Shown here piece after piece: positions 5,687 through 11,225 of a stretch of DNA of 11,225 bases. Source of the DNA: Planctomycetota bacterium (GTDB lineage Bacteria; Planctomycetota; UBA1135; JALUZX01); NCBI GenBank assembly GCA_027011425.1, contig JALUZX010000212.1, forward strand, positions 1-11,225. Reading direction: 5' to 3'. Position 1 is the stretch's first letter. The number at the start of each line of letters is the position of its first letter. The notes under the pieces are model-generated. The model saw nothing but the letters and a program-made list of their open reading frames with translations. It was not told the DNA's origin and made no database searches. A program made the position numbers and the translations under genes.

Positions 5687-8287
5687 CTACTCCCGGGCGA
5701 ACCAGAGCCGGCCGGCGGAATCGGCGCCGCCGGCGCCGTGGACCGAGGCGCGGAGGATGTAACGCTTCCCCGGAGAGACCCGGTCCAGGTGGAGGCGGTA
5801 GGCGTTGCGGCGGGTTTCGAGGCCCGTCCAGCCGGGGTGCACGTCCCGGGCGACGATTCTTCCGTCCTCTGTGAGTTGGACCCAGTCCACCTGGAGGGCG
5901 TGGGCGCCCTTCTCCCAGAAGAAGGTGAAGACGTAGTCCCCGCCCTTTTTCAAGAAGGGCGTCACGTCCCAGGAGAGGACGGAGGGTTTGCCGGGAGCCA
6001 GGTCGGAGGGTTTCCAGCTTCCGGCGGGCACGGGCGGGTCGTGGGGCCGGAGGGCTTTTTTGTACCGCTTCCAGAGGAGGCGGACCAGCTTCACCGGGTC
6101 TCCCGAGGGCTCGGCCGGGTGGCGCTCCCTTGTGGAGGTCACCCATCCCCACTCGATGTCCTTTCGCGCCTCTTCCCAGGTTTTCCGGTCCACAGGTTCT
6201 CCCGTCTCCAGGGAGCGTTCCATCCGCTGGAAGAGGGCCTCCCAGCGGGCCAGGTAGTAGTCCTTGGTGAGCCCGTTCCAGAGGCGGCCGGCGTAGTCGG
6301 TGAGCGAAGCGCCGCGCCGGTCCCAGGTGGTGAGGATGTTGCGGGCGTTCTTTTCGTAGTAGGCCTCCTCCCCCGGACCGGCGGCCCAGGAGCGGGCGTC
6401 GGCGATCCATTTCCCAAGAAGGAATTCGGGCCGGGTCGCCAGGAGCCGGTCCAGGTCGAGGGCGAGGCGCCGGAAGGCGGAGACCTTCCCCCGGAAGAGG
6501 GGGAGGTTCCCGGCGGCGTAGGCCTCGGCCGCCTCCTCGCAGAGGTTCAGGGAATAGTTTCCCAGGACCTGGCGGGCCAGGTTCACCAGGTCGAAGCGGA
6601 AGGCGTCCCGCTCGAAGGCGGCGGGGCGGGCCTGGAGCATCTCCTCCAAGGCCCGGGCCAGGACGGCGTTGTCGTAGTGGGTCCTCGCCCGGGGCCGGGG
6701 CCATCCCCTGCCGCCGGTGGTAGGTTTCGTCTGGAGGCATACGCGTTTTTCCTCGCCCGGGACGCCCCGGTCGTTGTACGCGGTCTCAAGGAGGATCTCC
6801 CAGGCCCGTTCCGCGCGGGGGTCGGGCCCTCCCGCCCGAAGGCGCGCCCACTCCCGGATCCATTCCTCCGCCGGGACGGGGCCTTGGCGCCAGGGCCGCT
6901 CCAGGACGAACTGGTGGAGGAGGGGATTGACTCCAAGCCCTTCCAGGGTGGAGCCCACGCCCCGGAGGTTGGAGGGCGCGCCGGAAGGGAAGAGGGCGTT
7001 CAGCCGGACCGCCACCTTTCGCAGGGGGCCTTCCATGGTGGTGCTCCCCCCGAAGTTACCCAGGTAGCACCAGACGAAGGGGGCGCCGAAGAAGTCCTGG
7101 ATCCGCCGGAAGAACTCCACCCGCTCGCAGACGTAGTCCAGGAGGATCATCCGCTCCGGCGGAACTCCCTCGATCATGGCCTTGGTCCGGGGCGGTGTCC
7201 AGTTGCGGTTGTTGTAGAAGATCCAGCCCATCTGGACCCACCGGGCCTCGGGGTCGGCCTCGGCCATGCCCTGGTAGATGGCCCGGGAGACGGACTGGAG
7301 AAATTCCGGCTTCCAGCTCGGGGGGACGATCTCGTTGAAAGGGTCGGCCGAGTAGAAATGGTCCGTCCCGTAGGTCCTTTCCTGTTCTTTTAAATAAGCA
7401 ATCTGGATTTTCCGGAAGAGAGGAGACTTGGGGTCCAGGAACCAGGTTTTGCACCACTTGGCCACTCCCGCCCAGCCCACGGCCAGGGGGGCGATCCTGG
7501 CCTTGGGGAAGAGGCGCTTCAGCCCGGGCGGCACGTGGCCGGCGAAGGCGGGAAGGATAGGTTTCATGCCCAGGGCCCGCTCCCGGGCCAGGATCTTTTT
7601 CTGCAAGGCCTCCTTGCCGTGGATGAAGCTCCGGGGGAGGGGGCCGCCCCAGCGGTCCAGGTTGGCCATCCGGTGCCAGGGAAGCTGGGCGGGGCCGGTG
7701 AAGAAGGCGCGGATTTCCTCCTCGGGGAGGCCGAACTTCCTCCAGACCCGGAGCCAGACCGCCTCGTTGCCCGTGTGCGCCAGGGGGAGGTCCACGCCGT
7801 TGAGGGCCAGCCAGTCGATGAAGCGCTCCCACTCCTTCCAGCCCCAGAAGGGCAGGGTGTAGCCGAAGGTGCAGTAGTTGAGGAAGAAGCGGTGCTTCAC
7901 CCGGCAGGTCTTTTGGACGGGCCTTTGGGGAAGGGGCAGGGTCCGGGGGACCTGGACGGGCGTCCCCGGCGTCCAGGACACGGGAACCAGGGCGACGTGG
8001 CGGAGATACCAGCCGAGCCCCGCCGCCAGGGCGAGGGGGCTCGTCCCCCGAAGGAGGATCTTCCCCTCCCGGCTCCCCAGCTCGAACCGCTCCGGCCCAG
8101 CGGGTGGAAGGAAGTCCAGGAGAAACCGGTCCCCCTTGCCGGGAAGGATCCGGTCCACCAGTTCCCGGATGGGCCGGGTGGATCGGGTCTGCCGGGTCGC
8201 TTCCGCAACCTGGGCGGCCGGACGGGGAGAGAGAAGAAGGAGAAGAAGGAGAAGAAGGAGGGGGAGCCGTAAAACCTTGGGATTCAC
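5687..8287 (-). CDS. Alpha-N-acetylglucosaminidase, GH89 (NAGLU family), secreted
   Basis: This enzyme hydrolyses terminal alpha-linked N-acetylglucosamine, as human NAGLU does on heparan sulfate. The chosen GTG start at 8287 gives 866 residues: a poly-leucine Sec signal (about 5-25), a small N-terminal alpha/beta domain, a TIM-barrel catalytic domain and a helical domain. Family landmarks are clear: NYCTFGYTLPFWGWKEWERF (about 137-156), LAHTGNEAVW, FFTGPAQLPWHRMANLDRWG, LPAFAGHVP, ADPFNEIVPP and GVGSTLEGLGVNP. By analogy with human E316 and E446, the acid/base is E319 (codon 7333-7331) and the nucleophile E449 (codon 6943-6941). Both are present, so it should be active. Residues from about 757 form an extra beta-sandwich domain. 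It is the first gene of a probable operon with the modular protein downstream. A GTG at 8296 is also in frame but lies inside the Shine-Dalgarno sequence. Family assignment is very secure; the natural substrate is inferred. Confidence 0.97.
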   Translation of the reverse strand: MNPKVLRLPLLLLLLLLLLSPRPAAQVAEATRQTRSTRPIRELVDRILPGKGDRFLLDFLPPAGPERFELGSREGKILLRGTSPLALAAGLGWYLRHVALVPVSWTPGTPVQVPRTLPLPQRPVQKTCRVKHRFFLNYCTFGYTLPFWGWKEWERFIDWLALNGVDLPLAHTGNEAVWLRVWRKFGLPEEEIRAFFTGPAQLPWHRMANLDRWGGPLPRSFIHGKEALQKKILARERALGMKPILPAFAGHVPPGLKRLFPKARIAPLAVGWAGVAKWCKTWFLDPKSPLFRKIQIAYLKEQERTYGTDHFYSADPFNEIVPPSWKPEFLQSVSRAIYQGMAEADPEARWVQMGWIFYNNRNWTPPRTKAMIEGVPPERMILLDYVCERVEFFRRIQDFFGAPFVWCYLGNFGGSTTMEGPLRKVAVRLNALFPSGAPSNLRGVGSTLEGLGVNPLLHQFVLERPWRQGPVPAEEWIREWARLRAGGPDPRAERAWEILLETAYNDRGVPGEEKRVCLQTKPTTGGRGWPRPRARTHYDNAVLARALEEMLQARPAAFERDAFRFDLVNLARQVLGNYSLNLCEEAAEAYAAGNLPLFRGKVSAFRRLALDLDRLLATRPEFLLGKWIADARSWAAGPGEEAYYEKNARNILTTWDRRGASLTDYAGRLWNGLTKDYYLARWEALFQRMERSLETGEPVDRKTWEEARKDIEWGWVTSTRERHPAEPSGDPVKLVRLLWKRYKKALRPHDPPVPAGSWKPSDLAPGKPSVLSWDVTPFLKKGGDYVFTFFWEKGAHALQVDWVQLTEDGRIVARDVHPGWTGLETRRNAYRLHLDRVSPGKRYILRASVHGAGGADSAGRLWFARE
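8232..8258. repeat. Three perfect tandem copies of a 9-bp unit in the GH89 signal-peptide codons
   Basis: The unit agaagaagg occurs three times without a mismatch. Read on the minus strand it encodes most of the poly-leucine core of the GH89 signal peptide. Gain or loss of one unit would change the core by three residues and keep the frame. Confidence 0.85.
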
Positions 8288-8292
8288 GCTGG

Positions 8293-8301
8293 TCACCTCT
8301 C
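8293..8301 (-). promoter_or_regulatory. Ribosome binding site that decides the GH89 start
   Basis: On the minus strand GAGAGGTGA matches the 16S anti-Shine-Dalgarno region well and ends 5 bases before the GTG at 8287-8285. The other in-frame GTG (8296-8294) is part of this motif and has no site of its own, so the 8287 start is preferred. Confidence 0.7.
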
Positions 8302-8399
8302 GAAGGGGATGGATGGAAACGGCCCGGGGCGGACCATGCCTGGGTGGGAAAAAGTATGCCCTTGGGCCCCTCTTGGGGGAAGACTTGGAGGAGGCAATT

Positions 8400-8439
8400 C
8401 CCTTTTGAAAGGGGGATAGATTCGTTGGGGAATTCCCCA
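8400..8439. promoter_or_regulatory. Pair of palindromes, candidate operator
   Basis: The first is CCCTTT-TG-AAAGGG (8400-8413); the second is TGGGGAATTCCCCA (8426-8439), a perfect 14-bp palindrome. Their centres are 26 bp apart. AATTCCC occurs at 8396-8402 and again at 8431-8437. Their place between divergent genes suits a regulator-binding site, but no regulator is encoded in this window. Confidence 0.3.
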
Positions 8440-8633
8440 GTTTTCACGGACTCCCTCAAAACCAGGCTCCTCATTCCACGGGGTTTCCAGGAGGGGCATG
8501 GAGGGGTGGGAAAGGGCCTCCGGCAGACCATCAGAGGCAGAGACTCCATTGGGACCGGGGGACTCAAAAATGGGGAAAAAGGAGGTAAGATCAGGAGTAG
8601 AGATTCCCCGGAGTCGAGTAAGAAGAAGAAACC

Positions 8634-10436
8634 ATGGGAAAGAAAAATCATCCTATCGTTTTTGCTTTCCTTTCTTTCGGGCTTTTTTTGTCGATGGGGA
8701 ATTCTGTTTTTTCCCAAGGGAAGAAAAGGGAAATCGGAGGTTGGCTGGATGTCACGGTCGTGGGGGCGGGGGGCAAACCTCTCACGGGTTGGGATGTCTA
8801 CGCGGGATTCGCGGAAGAGGGCAGGGAAGAGTTCTCTTACGATGACGACCTGGATGAACTTGCAGGCAATCGTTTCCATTCGGATGAGGGGGGGGTGGCC
8901 CGGGTCCCCAGGATCCAGGTGGAAAGGTGGCGGAAGGATGTCCCCGGCGGGCGGCTTGTCTTCTACATCAGGAACCTGCCCAAAGGGTATGCTCTCCCGG
9001 CCCCAAGGGTCGTGCCATACAGGGAATACCTGAGGAAGAAAAGGCTCGTGGTGAGAGCCTTCCAAAAGACCTGGATCGAGGTCTTCCTTCCAAAGGGCCG
9101 AAACCGTTCCGGAATCTCAGGTGCGGTTCGGGCTTACAGGCTGAAAGGTTCCGACAAGGCCATCGAGGATGCCCTCCGGGTGGAGGAAGCCATTTCCAGG
9201 AGAGGGAGCCGGGGGGAACTTCTTTCTTCCTATGCCGAACCCAGCCACGACGTTATCTGGGAAGAAAGGAAAGGACCGGTCGAACTCGGACCCTTGGCGC
9301 CGGGAAGGTGGAGGATCTTCTGGGGAGATCCTTCGCCCATTTCCTTGCTGGAAGGGAATTTCGGCCCGGGCAGAACTGAAAAGCTTTACGATTCCTTCAA
9401 GGACGTTCTCAGGGACGTTGGTTTTCGCGCCGGGCCTTTGGTGTCGGTCAAGGAGGGAGGAAAGGTCAGGGTTCCCTTTTTTGGAGAGGGAAGCCTGAAG
9501 AACGGGACGATTCTTTATTTGGTACCCAGGTATTGGAACGGGGAGGTTTTGAGTCCCTGGACCGGCTTTGTGGTTCAGTACGAACTGGAAGCCTTGGCCG
9601 TTGGGAAGGACCTGGACCTCATCGGGCGTAAAATCACAAGTGAAGAGGATATGGGAATCGAGCGGCCGACCTGGTTCAACTTGGAAGATGGGATCTACAG
9701 GCTTTCCGCCACCGTCCTTCGTCCGGTCTTCAAAAGCGGGCGGTGGGAGAAAGGGCCGTTCCAAGTTTCCAAGGTCCTTCAGGTGAAGGGAACGATCCAG
9801 CCGGTCGACTTGAATTTTCCCCCCGTCCTGGAAAAAGGGAGAATCAGGGTCGAGGTGCTGGAGAAGGTCGGCCCGTCCCGGAAAAGGGTCGATTGGAAAA
9901 AGAAGGAGATCGTTGTTTTCTTCGCGCCTTGTCCGGAGAAGATCGGCCGTTACTTTTATTTCAAGGCGGATTGGGTCAGGTGTTTTCCCAAGGAGTCCGG
10001 TGTTTTTCTCGCTGAAGACCTTTATCCAGGGAAATACATATTCAGGGCGAATTGCAGGAACCGAATTGGGGAGGTCGTTGTAGACCTTCCCCCTTCCGGG
10101 GGAAAGGCGGTTGTCCTTGAAATCCCTCCCGGGAGGGAAATCCATGGATTAATCCATGGAAGGGATGGAAAGGGGATCGACTCGATGGCAGTCCTTCTTC
10201 GCCCGGAAAGTTGCCCTGGTCCCTTCTTTCCTGAGGGACTGCTGAAACCCTTCGGACCAGTAGAGACGAAGGGGGGTGGAAAATTTGTTTTTGACGGCGT
10301 TGGGGAGGGAGAATATTATATCATAGTTAAGGATAAAAATGGGAAAGAGGTCCTGGAGAAGAAGGTGGTTATTCCAGAAATGGGCACTTTTTTCAATATC
10401 GAAATACCTGATAGAAGGGGCCAAAAAGAAGGGTGA
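8634..10436 (+). CDS. Secreted modular beta-sandwich protein, function unknown
   Basis: A 600-residue protein whose start is bounded by an in-frame TAA at 8619-8621; only a weak GAAGAAG precedes the ATG. Residues 1-28 form a Sec signal peptide (MGKKNHP, then a hydrophobic core to about SVFSQ). The N-terminal module (about 36-95) reads LDVTVVGAGGKPLTGWDVYAGF, ending in DEGGVARVPRI. The C-terminal module (about 500-593) is a clear carboxypeptidase-regulatory-like fold, with IHGRDGKGI, GGGKFVFDGVGEGEYYIIV and DKNGKEV. The middle 400 residues are beta-rich and unassigned. No catalytic motif is seen. Third codon positions are visibly less GC-rich than in GH89 or AroC, most strongly near the 3' end, suggesting relaxed selection or later acquisition. 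It is divergent from GH89 and converges on aroC. Its size and build resemble the protein at 3865-5637, so it may be a distant paralogue; a binding, scaffold or cell-surface role is inferred. Confidence 0.85.
   Translation: MGKKNHPIVFAFLSFGLFLSMGNSVFSQGKKREIGGWLDVTVVGAGGKPLTGWDVYAGFAEEGREEFSYDDDLDELAGNRFHSDEGGVARVPRIQVERWRKDVPGGRLVFYIRNLPKGYALPAPRVVPYREYLRKKRLVVRAFQKTWIEVFLPKGRNRSGISGAVRAYRLKGSDKAIEDALRVEEAISRRGSRGELLSSYAEPSHDVIWEERKGPVELGPLAPGRWRIFWGDPSPISLLEGNFGPGRTEKLYDSFKDVLRDVGFRAGPLVSVKEGGKVRVPFFGEGSLKNGTILYLVPRYWNGEVLSPWTGFVVQYELEALAVGKDLDLIGRKITSEEDMGIERPTWFNLEDGIYRLSATVLRPVFKSGRWEKGPFQVSKVLQVKGTIQPVDLNFPPVLEKGRIRVEVLEKVGPSRKRVDWKKKEIVVFFAPCPEKIGRYFYFKADWVRCFPKESGVFLAEDLYPGKYIFRANCRNRIGEVVVDLPPSGGKAVVLEIPPGREIHGLIHGRDGKGIDSMAVLLRPESCPGPFFPEGLLKPFGPVETKGGGKFVFDGVGEGEYYIIVKDKNGKEVLEKKVVIPEMGTFFNIEIPDRRGQKEG
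10141..10160. repeat. Perfect 20-bp palindrome inside the modular-protein gene
   Basis: Bases 10141-10150 are the exact reverse complement of 10151-10160, with no loop. It contains two CCATGG sites and a central ATTAAT. In the protein it encodes the repeated tripeptide of IHGLIHG at the start of the C-terminal module, so it may be a chance result of the repeated codons. Confidence 0.8.
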
Positions 10437-10544
10437 ATTGCCTTCTATGGGTATTCAGGTCCCAGGGTCATGAGAGGGGGTAGAATTTGTCCTGGTGGTT
10501 TTTTTGCGGGGAGCCGCCATTGGATACCGCCTCAGGCTTTTCCC
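10437..10544. other. Convergent intergenic region
   Basis: This 108-bp spacer lies between two genes whose stop codons face each other. It should hold a terminator, but I see only a small plus-strand stem (GCCT-C-AGGC at 10530-10538) followed by TTTT, and seven T at about 10500-10506 without a clear stem before them. No gene is visible. Confidence 0.35.
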
Positions 10545-11225
10545 TTATATTCTGTCGGCACGGGCGAGAAGGGCATGGTCGGCCAGAACGAGGCGGGCCA
10601 TGGCCTCCAGGACGGGGACGGCCCTGGGGACGATGCAGGGATCGTGGCGTCCGGCCCGGGCGGCTTCCCCCAGGGTGGATGGGGGCTTGAAGGCGACCCG
10701 GAAGAGGATCTCCTCGCCCGAGGAGATTCCGCCCCGGATGCCGCCGTAGGGAGAGGGTGAGGCGGCGGGGTCGTGGAATTCGCTTCCCCGGGCCTTGGCG
10801 GCGGAGAACCCGGCCCCGAGTTCCACCCCCGTGGCGCCGCCGACGCTCATGAAGGCCGCCGCCAGGTCCGCCTTGAGTTTGCGGAAGACCGGCTGGCCGA
10901 GTCCCGCCGGGGGCCTTTGGATCCGGACCAGGGCCGTCCCGCCCCAGGTCTCTCCCTGGGCCTTGGCTTTCTTCAGGAGGGCTTCCACGTCCCGGGACTT
11001 GCTCTTGGAGGGAAACCGGGCGGGAAAGGAATCGACCGCCTCCTCTCCCCCGGTGAGGGCGGCCTGGGCCTCCCCGGGGTCCAGGACCAGGGGGCCGATC
11101 CTCTCGGCGCAGGCCGTCACGGCCGTCTCCGGGGAGAGGACCCGGAGAACCATGGCCGCTACGGCGCCGGCGGCGACCCGGGCGGCCGTCTCCCTTCCCG
11201 AGGCCCGCCCGCCTCCCCTGGGGTC
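10545..11225 (-). CDS. aroC: Chorismate synthase, C-terminal 226 residues (5' part beyond the window)
   Basis: This enzyme converts 5-enolpyruvylshikimate-3-phosphate to chorismate, the last step of the shikimate pathway, using reduced FMN in the cytoplasm. The frame is open from the right edge to the TAA at 10547-10545. It starts DPRGGGRASGRETAARVAAG, which fits the second chorismate-synthase signature. RHDPCIVPRAVPVLEAM matches the third signature, and GLGQPVFRKLKADLAAAFMS, GATGVELGAGF and GGISSGEEI are standard family stretches. The first third, with the GESHG signature, is missing because the window ends. The ATG at 11153 is internal and should not be taken as the start. Compared with enzymes of 360-390 residues it has no long C-terminal tail. 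It is a housekeeping gene unrelated to the glycan genes and converges on the modular-protein gene. Assignment is very secure. Confidence 0.97.
   Translation of the reverse strand, partial: DPRGGGRASGRETAARVAAGAVAAMVLRVLSPETAVTACAERIGPLVLDPGEAQAALTGGEEAVDSFPARFPSKSKSRDVEALLKKAKAQGETWGGTALVRIQRPPAGLGQPVFRKLKADLAAAFMSVGGATGVELGAGFSAAKARGSEFHDPAASPSPYGGIRGGISSGEEILFRVAFKPPSTLGEAARAGRHDPCIVPRAVPVLEAMARLVLADHALLARADRI

Larger units (their letters stand above)
8288..8633. promoter_or_regulatory. 346-bp divergent spacer between GH89 and the second modular protein
   Basis: No convincing gene lies here; the open frames that cross it lack the local codon bias and any family match. It should carry the promoters for both flanking genes, but I see no good -35/-10 pair. 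It contains two short palindromes (8400-8413 and 8426-8439) and a strong Shine-Dalgarno-like AAGGAGGT near 8579-8586 that is not followed by a start codon at useful distance. Confidence 0.45.

Noticed and set aside
5636..7393. Plus-strand open frame of 585 codons opposite GH89
   Set aside because: It is antisense to a well-supported enzyme. Its lack of stops comes from the GC-rich third positions of GH89.
8294..8296. Alternative GTG start for GH89
   Set aside because: It lies inside the AGGTGA ribosome binding motif and has no site of its own. The GTG at 8287 sits 5 bases after the motif.
7056..9065. Minus-strand open frame of 669 codons across the GH89 5' half and the upstream spacer
   Set aside because: It overlaps GH89 in another frame, is very rich in Pro, Gly and Arg, and has no recognisable family. 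GH89 shows catalytic and family motifs throughout.
1..11225. CRISPR array, transposon ends, tRNA or rRNA genes
   Set aside because: I looked for regularly spaced repeats, transposase or integrase motifs and tRNA-like cloverleaves and saw none.

Overview
The window looks like a GC-rich bacterial chromosome fragment, most likely from a planctomycete or another PVC-group bacterium. This is inferred from four things: a sulfatase with a twin-arginine leader, a GH89 alpha-N-acetylglucosaminidase, large secreted beta-sandwich proteins with carboxypeptidase-regulatory-like modules, and a secreted protein joining a beta-sandwich module to a helical region. No rRNA, tRNA or other strong taxonomic marker is present. 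The only housekeeping gene is a partial chorismate synthase at the right edge.

Layout, left to right. Positions 1-2193 (minus) hold the first 731 residues of a secreted protein with an N-terminal beta-sandwich and a C-terminal helical, barrel-like region; it runs off the left edge. The edge itself is a perfect 23-bp fold-back palindrome that may be an assembly artefact. Positions 2313-3340 (plus) hold a broken TAT-exported sulfatase. Its leader is joined directly to the middle of the enzyme, so the catalytic formylglycine region is missing, and a six-G run then adds a +1 frameshift. Positions 3341-3864 are mostly non-coding, with one small coding-like fragment (3392-3595, minus). Positions 8287-3865 (minus) form a probable two-gene operon: GH89 first, then a membrane-anchored modular beta-sandwich protein. 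They are 49 bp apart, and the spacer can fold over the second gene's ribosome binding site. A 346-bp divergent spacer follows, with two short palindromes. Positions 8634-10436 (plus) encode a second secreted modular protein of nearly the same size, with visibly lower GC at third positions. Positions 11225-10545 (minus) encode the C-terminal 226 residues of AroC, converging on that gene.

Together the genes suggest a small extracytoplasmic locus for breaking down a sulfated, N-acetylglucosamine-containing glycan, for example one like heparan sulfate. GH89 would remove terminal alpha-GlcNAc, the sulfatase (if functional in the living cell) would desulfate, and the helical-barrel protein could be another glycan-active enzyme. 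This pathway view is inference: no transporter, regulator or SusCD pair is visible. I found no CRISPR array, transposase, integrase, tRNA or rRNA. The most useful points to check are the broken sulfatase, the edge palindrome, the Shine-Dalgarno-masking hairpin, and the unassigned modular proteins.
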